The position numbers and the translations under genes were made by a program. From the NCBI RefSeq assembly GCF_900217795.1, contig NZ_OBMQ01000005.1:124001-188000 (forward strand): a stretch of 64,000 nucleotides of DNA. The letters run 5' to 3'. This DNA is from Ureibacillus xyleni. GTDB taxonomy: Bacteria > Bacillota > Bacilli > Bacillales_A > Planococcaceae. How positions within the stretch are numbered: position 1 is the stretch's first letter; each line of letters opens with the position of its first letter. The notes beneath the pieces are model-generated. The model was not told where the DNA came from, did no database searches, and saw only the letters and a program-made list of their open reading frames with translations. Positions 25,079 to 34,546 of this stretch are shown here, in pieces.

Positions 25079-26299
25079 ATGACAGAGAAAAAGACATTAA
25101 AGAGATTTGCATCGGTATTTCTAGCATCATCATTAATAGTAGGAGCTTTAGCAGGTTGTAGTTCTAGCGAGGAAGGAACAACTACAACAACTAGCGGTGG
25201 AAGTTCTTCTGGTAGTAGTGATTCTAGTGAAGTCATTAAAATCGGTGCTAACTTAGAACTTTCTGGTGCAGTAGCATCTTACGGATCATCTATTGGAAAA
25301 GGTGCAGAGCTTGCAGTTGAAGAAATTAACGCTGCTGGTGGTATCGATGGTAAGCAAATTGAATTAGTAAAAGTAGACAATAAATCAGAAAACTCAGAAG
25401 CAACAAACGCAGCTATTAAACTAGCTACTCAAGATAAAGTTACTGCAATGATTGCTCCTGCAACATCAGGTAACGTAATTGCAACTGCTCAAATTGCAAA
25501 CCAATATAAAATTCCGACTGTTACGGCATCTGGTACTGCTCCAAACGTAACAGAAAATGAAGATGGTTCAATCAATGATTACGTATTCCGTACATGTTTT
25601 ATTGACCCATTCCAAGGAATTGTAGCAGCTAACTTCGCAACTGAACTTGGTGCAAAAAATGTAGCAATTTATGCGGACAACTCTTCTGACTATGCAAAAG
25701 GCTTAGCTGCATCATTTAAACAGCAAATTGAAGCAAACGGTGGGAAAGTTGTAGCAGAAGAAGCTTATGTTGCAAAAGATGTAGACTTTAAGTCAACATT
25801 AACAAACCTAAAATCAAAAAACCCAGAATTTATCTTTATCCCTGGTTATTATGAAGAAGTTGGTCTAATCGTTAAGCAAGCTCGTGAATTAGGAATTGAT
25901 GTACCATTAATGGGTGCTGATGGTTGGGATTCTCCAACACTAGTTGAACTTGCAGGAAAAGATGCATTAAACAACACATTCATTACAAATCACTATTCAT
26001 CTCAAGATCCAGAGGAAACAATCCAAGGATTTGTTAAAGCATTTGAAGGTAAATTCAACGAGTCACCAAACGCATTCCACGCACTTGGTTACGACACAGT
26101 TTACTTTATTGCTGATGCAATCAAACGTGCTGGATCAACAGATGGTGAGGCAATTCAAAAAGCTTTAGCTGAAACAACAGACTTAAGCTTGATTACAGGT
26201 ACATTCTCAGTTGACGAAAAACACAACCCAGTTAAATCTGCAACAGTTCTAGAATATGTAGACGGCAATCAAAAGTTCAACTCTAAAGTTAATCCGTAA
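25079..26299 (+). CDS. Branched-chain amino acid ABC transporter, substrate-binding lipoprotein
   Basis: A 406-residue lipoprotein: signal peptide with lipobox LAGC (Cys near residue 22), a Ser/Thr/Gly linker, then a periplasmic-binding-protein type 1 fold (IKIGANLELSGAVASYGSSIGKGAELAVEEI, split here for length). It is LivJ-like and captures Leu/Ile/Val or related amino acids at the outer face of the membrane. ATG 25079 has a GGGGGG site 8 nt upstream; the in-frame ATG at 25061 is inside the leader. A terminator-like hairpin after the gene probably lets it be made in excess over the permeases. Confidence 0.9.
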   Translation: MTEKKTLKRFASVFLASSLIVGALAGCSSSEEGTTTTTSGGSSSGSSDSSEVIKIGANLELSGAVASYGSSIGKGAELAVEEINAAGGIDGKQIELVKVDNKSENSEATNAAIKLATQDKVTAMIAPATSGNVIATAQIANQYKIPTVTASGTAPNVTENEDGSINDYVFRTCFIDPFQGIVAANFATELGAKNVAIYADNSSDYAKGLAASFKQQIEANGGKVVAEEAYVAKDVDFKSTLTNLKSKNPEFIFIPGYYEEVGLIVKQARELGIDVPLMGADGWDSPTLVELAGKDALNNTFITNHYSSQDPEETIQGFVKAFEGKFNESPNAFHALGYDTVYFIADAIKRAGSTDGEAIQKALAETTDLSLITGTFSVDEKHNPVKSATVLEYVDGNQKFNSKVNP

Positions 26300-26325
26300 G
26301 ATACGTATTTTGCGTATTTGAACAA

Positions 26326-26356
26326 ACAAGGGGGGCTTGAGGCCTCCCTTTTTACA
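26326..26356 (+). terminator. Hairpin between binding-protein and permease genes
   Basis: AAGGGGGGC-ttga-GGCCTCCCTT with TTTT after it. It is probably a partial terminator giving higher expression of the upstream gene. Confidence 0.65.
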
Positions 26357-26460
26357 GTTTTCTATTATCAATTTTTTCACAATAAAAAGAGTTACATAGA
26401 ATCTTAGGAACTAAAATATTTTAATTATAAAGGACTAATTAGTTAAAGGAGTGAGGACTC

Positions 26461-27336
26461 ATGGAATGGTTGCAACAACTAGTGAATGGTATATCACTAG
26501 GTAGTATTTATGCGTTGATTGCACTAGGATATACAATGGTATATGGGATTATCAAGTTAATTAACTTTGCCCATGGTGACGTATTTATGCTAGGTGCCTT
26601 TATAGGATTCTATGCAATCGCACGGTGGGATATCGGATTTATCCCAGCATTAATTATCTCCATGTTACTTTGTGCAATCATTGGAGTTATTATTGAACGG
26701 GTTGCCTATAAACGATTACGGAATGCGACTCGTATTGCAGCATTAATTACTGCAATTGGGGTATCTTTATTAATTGAGTATACAGTAATCTTCTTCAGAG
26801 GAGCATCACCTGAAGCTTATCCTGAAGTAATGGCGAATAAATCAATCTCAATTTTCGGAGCAAGTATTAGCTCACAATCTATTATGATTTTAGCAGTAAC
26901 AATCGTACTGATGATTTTATTACAATTTATCGTTCATAAAACGAAAATTGGTAAAGCGATGCGCGCGGTTTCTCATGATGCGGACGCAGCACGACTAATG
27001 GGGATAAACGTTGACAATACAATCTCAGCTACTTTTGCAATTGGCTCAGCTTTAGCTGGGGCAGCAGGTGTAATTTTCGGTATTTATTACACAAGAATTG
27101 ATCCTTTAATGGGGGTACTACCTGGCTTAAAAGCTTTCGTAGCAGCAGTACTAGGAGGTATTGGAAGTATTCCGGGTGCTATGGTTGGCGGTTTAGTTTT
27201 AGGGGTAGTTGAAACAATTGTAAGTGCTATAGGATATTCTTTATGGCGCGATGCAGCAGCCTTTGTAATTTTAATTTTAATCTTAATCTTGAAACCATCG
27301 GGTATATTCGGTAAAAACGCCCGTGAGAAAGTGTAG
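26461..27336 (+). CDS. Branched-chain amino acid ABC transporter permease, LivH-like
   Basis: A 291-residue membrane protein with about eight hydrophobic segments. The LivH signature is seen in 'LVNGISLGSIYALIALGYTMVYGIIKLINFAHGD' (N-terminal) and in the coupling-helix loop 'GKAMRAVSHDADAARLMGINVD'. It pairs with the LivM-like protein encoded 10 nt downstream to form the translocation path. The ribosome site is AAAGGAGTGAGG. Confidence 0.92.
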   Translation: MEWLQQLVNGISLGSIYALIALGYTMVYGIIKLINFAHGDVFMLGAFIGFYAIARWDIGFIPALIISMLLCAIIGVIIERVAYKRLRNATRIAALITAIGVSLLIEYTVIFFRGASPEAYPEVMANKSISIFGASISSQSIMILAVTIVLMILLQFIVHKTKIGKAMRAVSHDADAARLMGINVDNTISATFAIGSALAGAAGVIFGIYYTRIDPLMGVLPGLKAFVAAVLGGIGSIPGAMVGGLVLGVVETIVSAIGYSLWRDAAAFVILILILILKPSGIFGKNAREKV

Positions 27337-27346
27337 GTGACATTGC

Positions 27347-28285
27347 ATGAAAAAGTCTAAAGCCTTTTGGGGATTCCTCGTTTTAGCACTAGTAATCTAT
27401 GCAGTCGTACAGGGCATGATCTCAGGCGGAATGCTAGATTTGTATTATCAAAACATCCTAATTCAAATGTGTATTAACATTATGCTTGCAGTAAGTTTAC
27501 ATATCGTAATTGGGATAACAGGTCAGTTTTCAATCGGCCATGCTGGGTTCATGGCAGTAGGTGCGTATATAAGTGCAATTGCAACAATGAAATTAGGATT
27601 ACCACTAATCGTAGCCATTTTACTAGGTGCGGTGATTTCAGCATTAGCAGGACTACTTGTAGGGATTCCAACGCTACGACTTAAAGGCGACTATTTAGCG
27701 ATTGCTACTTTAGGATTTGCTGAAATAATTCGTATTATTTTCTTAAACGTTGAGTATGTTGGTGGTGCTGCTGGTATGGTAGTAACCAACATGACAACTT
27801 GGACATATGCATTTGTCGGAGTAGTCATAACTATTTTGGTCATTGCGAACTTTACCAATTCCCGACACGGCCGTGGGTGTATTTCAATTCGTGAAGATGA
27901 AATTGCTGCGGATGCGATGGGTATTAATACAACCTATTATAAAGTTGTTGCCTTTACAATCGGTTCCTTCTTTGCAGGAATTGCAGGCGCAATTTATGCA
28001 CATAACTTTTTCATCATTCAACCAACAACATTTAACTTCTTAAAATCTTTTGATATTTTAATTTATGTGGTTCTTGGCGGTTTGGGAAGTTTATCAGGTT
28101 CTGCGATTGCTGCTATTTTCTTAACATTAGTATCAGCATATTTAGCAAACTTCCCTGAAACACGTATGATTATTTATTCAGTAGTATTAATTATCGTAAT
28201 GCTTTATCGCCCAACAGGATTAATGGGAACGAAAGAAATTACATCATTATTTAAGTTTGGTAAAAAGGGAGGTTCTAAAGTATGA
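27347..28285 (+). CDS. Branched-chain amino acid ABC transporter permease, LivM-like
   Basis: A 312-residue membrane protein with about nine hydrophobic segments. It carries 'LHIVIGITGQFSIGHAGFMAVGAY' and the coupling loop 'GRGCISIREDEIAADAMGINTT' of LivM permeases. It overlaps the LivG-type ATPase gene by 4 nt (ATGA), showing translational coupling in the operon. Confidence 0.92.
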   Translation: MKKSKAFWGFLVLALVIYAVVQGMISGGMLDLYYQNILIQMCINIMLAVSLHIVIGITGQFSIGHAGFMAVGAYISAIATMKLGLPLIVAILLGAVISALAGLLVGIPTLRLKGDYLAIATLGFAEIIRIIFLNVEYVGGAAGMVVTNMTTWTYAFVGVVITILVIANFTNSRHGRGCISIREDEIAADAMGINTTYYKVVAFTIGSFFAGIAGAIYAHNFFIIQPTTFNFLKSFDILIYVVLGGLGSLSGSAIAAIFLTLVSAYLANFPETRMIIYSVVLIIVMLYRPTGLMGTKEITSLFKFGKKGGSKV

Positions 28286-29058
28286 GTAACCTTCTAATTA
28301 AAACAGAAAATATGGGCATCCAATTTGGAGGCTTAAAAGCTGTTCAAAATGTAAACATGTATTTAAATAAAGGTGAATTAATTGGATTAATTGGTCCGAA
28401 TGGTGCTGGGAAAACAACAACTTTCAACATGCTAACTGGTGTGTATCAACCTACTGAAGGTGGGATTACCTTTGAAGGGAAAAAGCTCAATGGGCTTAAA
28501 CCATATCAAGTTAGTAAGCTTGGAATTAGTCGTACGTTCCAAAACATTCGCCTATTTAAAGATTTATCGGTTCTTGATAATGTAAAAGTTGCAAACCATA
28601 ATCTTGCGAAACATTCTCTATTATCATCAATATTCCGATTACCAAGCCATTTTTCTGGCGAAGCAAAAATGGAGAAGGAATCAATTGAGTTTTTAAAGAT
28701 CTTTGGATTAGATGTATATAAAGACGAGTTTGCAAAGAATTTACCTTACGGGATGCAACGCCGATTAGAAATAGCACGTGCGTTAGCTGCAAATCCACAG
28801 CTATTGCTACTGGACGAACCTGCAGCGGGGATGAACCCACAAGAGACGCATGATTTAATGGAATTGATTGCATTTATTCGGAAAGAATTTGGTTTAACAA
28901 TTCTTTTAATTGAACATGATATGCATTTGGTTATGGGGATTTGTGAACGTATTTATGTACTAGACCATGGCCAATTAATTGCAGATGGAACGCCAGAAGA
29001 AATTCGAAACAATCCAAAAGTAATCGAAGCTTACCTTGGTGAGGAGGTTATTGATTAA
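28282..29058 (+). CDS. Branched-chain amino acid ABC transporter ATP-binding protein, LivG-like
   Basis: A 258-residue ATPase. Walker A is GPNGAGKTT at 38-46; the signature-like region is 'LPYGMQRRLEIARAL', Walker B is LLLLDEPAAGMNP, and the switch histidine is in LIEHDMHLVM. The degenerate signature (YGMQ instead of SGGQ) and the C-terminal 'EEIRNNPKVIEAYLGEE' are typical of LivG. It overlaps its upstream neighbour by 4 nt and its downstream neighbour by 1 nt. Confidence 0.93.
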   Translation: MSNLLIKTENMGIQFGGLKAVQNVNMYLNKGELIGLIGPNGAGKTTTFNMLTGVYQPTEGGITFEGKKLNGLKPYQVSKLGISRTFQNIRLFKDLSVLDNVKVANHNLAKHSLLSSIFRLPSHFSGEAKMEKESIEFLKIFGLDVYKDEFAKNLPYGMQRRLEIARALAANPQLLLLDEPAAGMNPQETHDLMELIAFIRKEFGLTILLIEHDMHLVMGICERIYVLDHGQLIADGTPEEIRNNPKVIEAYLGEEVID

Positions 29059-29765
29059 TGCTTAAAGTAAACAACATCGACGTATTTTATGGAAATATTC
29101 ATGCATTGAAAGATATCTCCTTAGAAGTAATTGAAGGTGAAATCGTTACACTAATTGGAGCTAATGGAGCCGGTAAATCTACATTATTAAAAACATTATC
29201 TGGTCTATTAAAACCAAAGCATGGTAATATTTTATACTTTACACAACAAATTGCTGGAAAACCTGCTCAAACAATTGTAAAAAGTGGTATTTCCCATGTT
29301 CCAGAAGGTCGTCGTGTATTTTCTAACATGTCTGTTGAGGAAAACTTAGAACTTGGTGCCTATTTACGTAATGACCGAGATGGAATTAAAAAAGATATGG
29401 ATTATGTGTATGAGCTGTTCCCAATTTTGGATGAACGTCGTAAGCAATTGTCTGGAACTTTGTCTGGTGGGGAGCAACAAATGTTAGCGATGGGCCGTGC
29501 ACTAATGGCTAAACCAAAGCTATTATTGATGGATGAACCGTCAATGGGGTTAGCACCACTTGTAGTTAAAAAAATATTTGAGATTATTAAGGCTGTTAAT
29601 AGCCAAGGAACAACGGTTTTACTAGTAGAACAAAATGCGAATATGGCGCTGTCAATTGCTGACCGTGCTTATGTTTTGGAAACAGGTAAAATTGTACTTT
29701 CAGGAACAGCAAAAGAACTACAAGAAAGCGAGCAAGTAAAAGCAGCTTATCTTGGAGGTCTATAA
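29058..29765 (+). CDS. Branched-chain amino acid ABC transporter ATP-binding protein, LivF-like
   Basis: A 235-residue ATPase. Walker A is GANGAGKST at 34-42, the signature is LSGGEQQMLAMGRAL, Walker B is LLLMDEPSMGLAP, and the switch is VEQNANMAL. With the LivG-like protein it forms the ATPase pair that drives uptake. It is the last gene of the operon, closed by a perfect terminator. Confidence 0.93.
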   Translation: MLKVNNIDVFYGNIHALKDISLEVIEGEIVTLIGANGAGKSTLLKTLSGLLKPKHGNILYFTQQIAGKPAQTIVKSGISHVPEGRRVFSNMSVEENLELGAYLRNDRDGIKKDMDYVYELFPILDERRKQLSGTLSGGEQQMLAMGRALMAKPKLLLMDEPSMGLAPLVVKKIFEIIKAVNSQGTTVLLVEQNANMALSIADRAYVLETGKIVLSGTAKELQESEQVKAAYLGGL

Positions 29766-29795
29766 AAATAAGACAAGTCTATGTTTTAAAATAGT

Positions 29796-29832
29796 AAAAC
29801 TAGTGAAGAAATGAGTCTTCACTAGTTTTTTT
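29796..29832 (+). terminator. Terminator of the liv operon
   Basis: AAACTAGTGAAGA pairs with TCTTCACTAGTTT (one offset at the loop), followed by TTTTT. Confidence 0.88.
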
Positions 29833-29846
29833 GTGGCTCTATATTT

Positions 29847-30569
29847 CTACCAAACTATTTCTTCAGGATATTTTAAAGAAAGTGGTAATTCATGAATTTC
29901 GTGCTTTGTAACGCTTGCTGTGGCTAAAATTTCTTCTTTTAACATGACATATGCTTCATCTTCAATCATTAAACGGATTGCATAAGCTGCTAAATTTTCC
30001 TTTCTTTCTTCTTTTGATAGATTAATATATTCCAAGTTTAAAAGATCTACATATTGTGTTGCATATCGGAAATAGTTTAATGATCGATTTTGTATTAACT
30101 GTTGGAGAACGGTGTAATGTTCATCTGAAAGCTGATATTTTAAACAATCTAATACATTTCCTTGAAATTTTCGAATGATGGCTATATGTATATTCCACAA
30201 AGTGTCGTCTATCATTTCATTATGTAATTTAATAAAATCAGATAAAGCTAATGCTGTAAAAACCAATTCTGGCCATAATATTTCAACGCTAAAATATACG
30301 TTTTTTTCTGGAGCAATCATATTGTGGTGTTTTAACATTTCGCGATGGACACCATTTGAGACAAGTTCTATATTTTTTTCACCTTGTACAGCTTTTCGTA
30401 GGTTATAGCAAACATTTAAAATTCGGTGTCTTGCTCCTTGGTAATCGTAATAGCGATTTTCATCTCCTATAACAACATATATAGCACTGACTAACTCGTC
30501 TAAATCCCAATAATCACCGCTGATACGTGCACCTGTCAGTCGTTCTGTACACTCGATTGATAACAACAT
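29847..30569 (-). CDS. Conserved protein, probably DUF6904-like
   Basis: A 240-residue soluble, mainly helical protein. The 'RISGDYWDLDELVSAIYVVIGDENRYYDYQGARHRIL' region resembles proteins filed as DUF6904 in Firmicutes; that assignment is from memory and moderate. No catalytic motif is evident. ATG 30569 has an AAGGGG site 6 nt upstream; the longer frame from 30575 (TTG) lies too close to it. It is a single gene converging on the liv operon. Confidence 0.5.
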   Translation of the reverse strand: MLLSIECTERLTGARISGDYWDLDELVSAIYVVIGDENRYYDYQGARHRILNVCYNLRKAVQGEKNIELVSNGVHREMLKHHNMIAPEKNVYFSVEILWPELVFTALALSDFIKLHNEMIDDTLWNIHIAIIRKFQGNVLDCLKYQLSDEHYTVLQQLIQNRSLNYFRYATQYVDLLNLEYINLSKEERKENLAAYAIRLMIEDEAYVMLKEEILATASVTKHEIHELPLSLKYPEEIVW

Positions 30570-30650
30570 CCCCAACCCCTTACAAATTTAAAGTTTGGAA
30601 ACACAAGCATAGGAGTTTGCTTGTTGTTTCCCTTTTCAATATTAAACCTT

Positions 30651-31358
30651 TTACCCCTTCTTTGGCTTGTAGTTTAATAATTTGAATAGCTCGTTTTTTT
30701 CTTTATCTGTTAAGTCGCGCCATTGACCTACTTTTAAATTACCAAGATGAATATTCATTATGCGAATTCGTTGTAGTCGTTTTACTGTATAGCCTAATGC
30801 AGAACACATCCGACGAATTTGCCGATTTAAGCCTTGTTCCAAAATAATTTTGAACACTTGTGAAGACACTTTCTCCACTTTACAAGGAAGTGTAACGGTA
30901 TCTAGTATTTCAACACCAGAAGCCATTTGTTGTAGAAAGCGGTCCGTTATTGGTTTGTCCACTTGTACAATATATTCTTTCTCATGGTGATTTTCTGCAC
31001 GTAAAATTTCATTTACAACATCTCCGTCATTTGTAAGGAGTAACAATCCTTCAGAATCTTTATCTAGTCGGCCAATGTGGAAGATTCGCTTTGAATGACC
31101 GACAAAATCAACAACATTTCCTTTAATATGTTTTTCCGTTGTACTAGTAATGCCAACTGGTTTATTCAATGCAATGTAGACAAGTTCCTCTTCCTTTTTG
31201 ACAGGATTTCCATCTACACAAACGACATCTCCATCATTTACTTGACTACCAATTGTAGCAACCTCACCGTTTATTGTAATGCGGCCTTCTTCAATCCATT
31301 TATCTGCTCCGCGACGAGATACAATTCCAGTTTCACTTAAATATTTATTAATTCTCAT
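30651..31358 (-). CDS. rluF: Pseudouridine synthase, RsuA/RluF family
   Basis: A 235-residue protein with an N-terminal S4 RNA-binding domain (residues 1-50, [20 protein letters not shown]) and a pseudouridine synthase domain with catalytic D99 in [14 protein letters not shown]. The downstream '[22 protein letters not shown]' is typical of the RluF subgroup, which modifies 23S rRNA at U2604 (E. coli numbering). Substrate choice between RluF, RluB and YtzG types needs a tree. It is a single gene. Confidence 0.85.
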   Translation of the reverse strand: MRINKYLSETGIVSRRGADKWIEEGRITINGEVATIGSQVNDGDVVCVDGNPVKKEEELVYIALNKPVGITSTTEKHIKGNVVDFVGHSKRIFHIGRLDKDSEGLLLLTNDGDVVNEILRAENHHEKEYIVQVDKPITDRFLQQMASGVEILDTVTLPCKVEKVSSQVFKIILEQGLNRQIRRMCSALGYTVKRLQRIRIMNIHLGNLKVGQWRDLTDKEKNELFKLLNYKPKKG

Positions 31359-31650
31359 AAAAACTCCTAATGTTTATTTTTAGTATACAATAACCTAAAA
31401 TTTCTAACTTTACTATTGTAGACATCGAATTATTTTGAAATACATAGGGCTATATACTTAATACTATTTTATAGTAAATTAGATACATTTTGTAGAAAAA
31501 ACAGACATAAAAAAGAAAATACTATTTCCCTTTTTTGAAATATTTGCTAAATTATAAACATATAGTATACAAATACCTTTTAATAGATTGGGGAAGTAAG
31601 TGCTAAAAGGTATTTGTAGAGATTAATAGGTGAAAAGGGGAGAATTAAAC
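31359..31650. promoter_or_regulatory. AT-rich region upstream of the aldehyde dehydrogenase gene
   Basis: Contains promoter-like elements (TTGCTA, 16 bp, TATACA near 31544-31571) and a long inverted repeat just before the gene. I see no gene. Confidence 0.45.
31570..31616 (+). repeat. 13-bp perfect inverted repeat in the aldehyde dehydrogenase leader
   Basis: CAAATACCTTTTA (31570-31582) is exactly complementary to TAAAAGGTATTTG (31604-31616), with a 21-nt spacer. It ends about 20 nt before the AAGGGGAG ribosome site, so it is either a leader hairpin or a two-half operator. Confidence 0.7.
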
Positions 31651-33186
31651 ATGTCAGTATTAACAATGGCGTATGCATTTCCGAACACTGAAGGAGCAGT
31701 TGTAAACTTTAAAGAAAAGTACGACAACTTTATCAATGGACAATGGACAGCACCAGTTAATGGAGAGTATTTCGACAATGTAACACCAGTTACCGGAAAA
31801 GTGTATACAAAAGTCGCACGCTCTACTGCTGAGGATATTGAGCTTGCTCTAGATGCAGCCCATGCAGCAAAAGAAGCTTGGGGGAAAACTTCAGTTGCCG
31901 TGAGAGCAAATATTTTAAATAAAATTGCTGATCGCATGGAAGAAAACTTAGAGATGCTAGCAGTTGCTGAATCTTGGGAAAATGGTAAAGCCGTTCGTGA
32001 AACATTAAATGCAGACTTACCTCTTGCGATTGACCATTTCCGTTATTTTGCGGGTGCAATTCGTGCTCAAGAAGGTGGTATTAGTCAAATTGATGAAGAT
32101 ACTGTAGCATATCATTTCCATGAACCTATTGGTGTAGTTGGACAAATTATCCCTTGGAATTTCCCGTTGCTAATGGCTTGTTGGAAATTAGCACCAGCTT
32201 TAGCGGCAGGTAACTGTGTTGTGTTAAAACCTGCAGAACAAACTCCTGCATCTATTCTAGTTTTAGCAGAGTTAATTGAAGACTTATTACCGCCAGGAGT
32301 TTTAAATATCGTGAACGGTTTTGGTTTAGAAGCTGGTAAACCACTTGCTTCAAACCCTCGTATTGGCAAAATTGCGTTTACTGGTGAAACAACAACTGGT
32401 CGTTTAATTATGCAATATGCATCTCAAAATATTATCCCTGTAACATTAGAACTTGGTGGTAAGTCACCTAACATTTTCTTTGAAGATATTTTTGAAGAAG
32501 ATGATGAGTTTTTAGATAAAGCAATTGAAGGTTTCGTATTATTTGCGTTAAATCAGGGTGAAGTTTGTACTTGCCCATCTCGTGCATTAATTCAAGAATC
32601 TATTTACGAGAAGTTTATGGAGCGTGCATTAAAACGCGTTGAAGCAATTAAAACAGGAAATCCATTAGATCCTACTGTTATGATGGGTGCTCAAGCTTCT
32701 TCTGAACAAATGGAGAAAATTTTATCTTATTTAGATATTGGTAAACAAGAGGGTGCAGAATGCCTAATTGGTGGAGAACGTAACCAGTTAGACGGTGACC
32801 TAAAAGACGGTTACTATATTAAGCCGACTGTATTTAAAGGAAACAACAAAATGCGCATCTTCCAGGAAGAGATTTTTGGACCAGTTGTTGCTGTAACAAC
32901 GTTCAAGACGAAAGAAGAAGCTTTAGAAATTGCAAATGATACGTTATACGGTTTAGGTGCTGGTGTTTGGACACGTGATATGAACACTGCATACCGTTTT
33001 GGTCGTGCAATCGAAGCTGGTCGAGTTTGGACAAACTGTTATCATGCATATCCAGCTCATGCTGCATTTGGTGGATACAAAATGTCTGGAGTTGGTCGTG
33101 AAACACATTTAATGATGTTAAATCACTATCAACAAACAAAAAATTTATTAGTAAGCTATAGCCCTAATAAATTAGGATTCTTCTAA
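31651..33186 (+). CDS. Aldehyde dehydrogenase, AldB/ExaC (acetaldehyde dehydrogenase) type
   Basis: A 511-residue NAD-dependent enzyme that oxidises aldehydes to acids. The catalytic Cys lies in '[19 protein letters not shown]', the general-base Glu in '[12 protein letters not shown]', and the cofactor loop is 'FTGETTTGR'. The [11 protein letters not shown] form is typical of the AldB/ExaC/AcoD branch. ATG 31651 follows AAGGGGAG with good spacing; an ATG-like start at 31630 overlaps the leader. The adjacent DUF779 gene is a known companion of this branch. Confidence 0.92.
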   Translation: MSVLTMAYAFPNTEGAVVNFKEKYDNFINGQWTAPVNGEYFDNVTPVTGKVYTKVARSTAEDIELALDAAHAAKEAWGKTSVAVRANILNKIADRMEENLEMLAVAESWENGKAVRETLNADLPLAIDHFRYFAGAIRAQEGGISQIDEDTVAYHFHEPIGVVGQIIPWNFPLLMACWKLAPALAAGNCVVLKPAEQTPASILVLAELIEDLLPPGVLNIVNGFGLEAGKPLASNPRIGKIAFTGETTTGRLIMQYASQNIIPVTLELGGKSPNIFFEDIFEEDDEFLDKAIEGFVLFALNQGEVCTCPSRALIQESIYEKFMERALKRVEAIKTGNPLDPTVMMGAQASSEQMEKILSYLDIGKQEGAECLIGGERNQLDGDLKDGYYIKPTVFKGNNKMRIFQEEIFGPVVAVTTFKTKEEALEIANDTLYGLGAGVWTRDMNTAYRFGRAIEAGRVWTNCYHAYPAHAAFGGYKMSGVGRETHLMMLNHYQQTKNLLVSYSPNKLGFF

Positions 33187-33196
33187 GAGAAAAAGT

Positions 33197-33234
33197 TGCC
33201 GATCAAATGCCACATAAACGTGGCATTGTCGGCA
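33197..33234 (+). terminator. Strong two-part hairpin after the aldehyde dehydrogenase gene
   Basis: TGCCGA/TCGGCA outer and AATGCCAC/GTGGCATT inner arms pair perfectly. No T run follows, so it may stabilise the mRNA end or modulate read-through into the DUF779 gene. Confidence 0.55.
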
Positions 33235-33323
33235 CTAATAATTCGTGAGTGTCTGGTGTAAGATGCTTGAAGCAAAACACTTGTCCAAAAAAAGAGATTA
33301 TACCTATTCAAAGGGGGGCTCTT

Positions 33324-33677
33324 GTGATAGAACGGGTAACCGCTACAGATGTTGCACTTGAACTTATCGAAAAGCTAACTAAAAAGCATGGGCCTATTAT
33401 GTTTCACCAATCGGGGGGCTGCTGTGATGGTTCGTCACCAATGTGTTATCCAGACGGTGACTTAATTATTGGTGATGCAGATGTCCTTTTAGGTGAAATA
33501 GGTGGCGCCAAGTTTTATATGCATAAAAGCCAATTTGATTATTGGAAACATACTCAGTTGATTATTGATGTAGTGGATGGTCGTGGAGGAATGTTTTCAT
33601 TAGAAGGTGTGGAAGGGAAACGATTTTTAACAAGATCTCGTGCCTTTACATCTGAAGAACAGTCACTATTAAAATAA
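33324..33677 (+). CDS. DUF779 domain-containing protein
   Basis: A 117-residue protein from GTG 33324, preceded by an AAAGGGGGG site; a longer frame from 33249 has no ribosome site. The DUF779 signature is clear: 'MFHQSGGCCDGSSPMCYPDGD' with three cysteines, then 'DVLLGEIGGAKFYM' and 'WKHTQLIIDVVDGRGGMFSLE'. The function is unknown, but the family is repeatedly encoded next to acetaldehyde-type dehydrogenases, as here. The cysteine cluster suggests metal binding or a protective role for the enzyme. Confidence 0.85.
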   Translation: MIERVTATDVALELIEKLTKKHGPIMFHQSGGCCDGSSPMCYPDGDLIIGDADVLLGEIGGAKFYMHKSQFDYWKHTQLIIDVVDGRGGMFSLEGVEGKRFLTRSRAFTSEEQSLLK

Positions 33678-33679
33678 TT

Positions 33680-33719
33680 TTAAAATATGCATTTCATTTA
33701 GTTGAAATGCATATTTTTA
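33680..33719 (+). terminator. Terminator of the DUF779 gene
   Basis: AAATATGCATTTCA and TGAAATGCATATTT are perfectly complementary around a short loop, followed by TTTTAGTTTTT. Confidence 0.85.
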
Positions 33720-33747
33720 GTTTTTCAAAAAAATGTAATTTACTTAG

Positions 33748-33850
33748 TTGACAATGCAATATTAGATATGATAAATTTATCTTGAATTAGAGATAATTAG
33801 TTTCAAGTTAAATGAATCTAATTATTTTTTTAAAGTAATATCTCGAATTC
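33748..33850 (+). promoter_or_regulatory. Promoter and two MhqR-like operator sites upstream of the YceI gene
   Basis: TTGACA at 33748-33753 is followed 15-17 bp later by TGATAAAT. Immediately downstream is a 20-bp near-palindrome at 33777-33796 (TTATCTTGA... / ...AGATAA) and a second half-matching site TATCTCGAATTC at 33839-33850. Both resemble the MarR-type MhqR operator (ATCTCGAATTCGAGAT). Confidence 0.5.
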
Positions 33851-33878
33851 AAAACAATTAAATTGGGGGAGCTTTAAA

Positions 33879-34406
33879 ATGACTAATTGGATAATTGATC
33901 AATCACACTCGCAAGTTGGCTTCGAAGTTAAACATATGATGGTTTCAAAAGTAAAAGGAGATTTTGGATCTTATACTGCTGATATTAATGCTACAGATTT
34001 AACAGATCTTACTACTGCCCAAATTTCATTTTCTTTCGATGTTGCAAGCATTAACACTCGTTCAGAAGACCGTGATAATCACCTAAGATCTGCTGACTTC
34101 TTTGACGTAGAAAAATATCCAAAAATAACATTTCAATCAACAAACATCGAAAAATCTGGTGATGACTACAAAGTAACTGGAGACTTAACAATTAAAGATG
34201 TAACGAAACCAGTAACATTTGAAGTAGAGTATGGCGGTAAAGGGAAAAATCCTTGGGGTGTTGAAGTGTACGGTTTCGAAGCCCAAGCAAAAATCAATCG
34301 TGAAGAGTTCGGCTTAACGTGGAATGCAGCACTTGAAACAGGTGGCGTATTAGTTGGTAAAGACATTAAAATCAAGGTTGAGTTAGAGGTTAACCCAGCT
34401 GCATAA
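33879..34406 (+). CDS. YceI family (polyisoprenoid-binding fold) protein
   Basis: A 175-residue lipocalin-like beta-barrel protein: 'WIIDQSHSQVGFEVKHMMVSKVKGDFG' at the N-terminus, 'RDNHLRSADFFDVEKYPKITFQST' in the middle, 'GDLTIKDVTKPVTFEVEYGG' and a C-terminal ETGGVLVGKDIKI strand. YceI proteins bind long isoprenoid or amide molecules. There is no signal peptide, unlike E. coli YceI, so it is cytoplasmic. The start has a GGGGGAG site. It is monocistronic, with MhqR-like operator sites upstream. Confidence 0.9.
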   Translation: MTNWIIDQSHSQVGFEVKHMMVSKVKGDFGSYTADINATDLTDLTTAQISFSFDVASINTRSEDRDNHLRSADFFDVEKYPKITFQSTNIEKSGDDYKVTGDLTIKDVTKPVTFEVEYGGKGKNPWGVEVYGFEAQAKINREEFGLTWNAALETGGVLVGKDIKIKVELEVNPAA

Positions 34407-34412
34407 TCATTT

Positions 34413-34452
34413 AAACGCAAGAATGAAGGATAATCATTCTTGCGTTTTTTCT
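34413..34452 (+). terminator. Terminator of the YceI gene
   Basis: AAACGCAAGAATGA pairs perfectly with TCATTCTTGCGTTT, followed by TTTT. Confidence 0.9.
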
Positions 34453-34546
34453 TTATAATCTAATGGTTGTAAATTTTATAATATTTGTGCACAATTTAAT
34501 AGTAAGATTATGGTATATATCGCCATAATGAAAGGAATGAATTAGT

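Noticed and set aside
31561-31620. T-box or other riboswitch before the aldehyde dehydrogenase gene
   Set aside because: Only one simple inverted repeat, no T-box sequence, no terminator/antiterminator pair.
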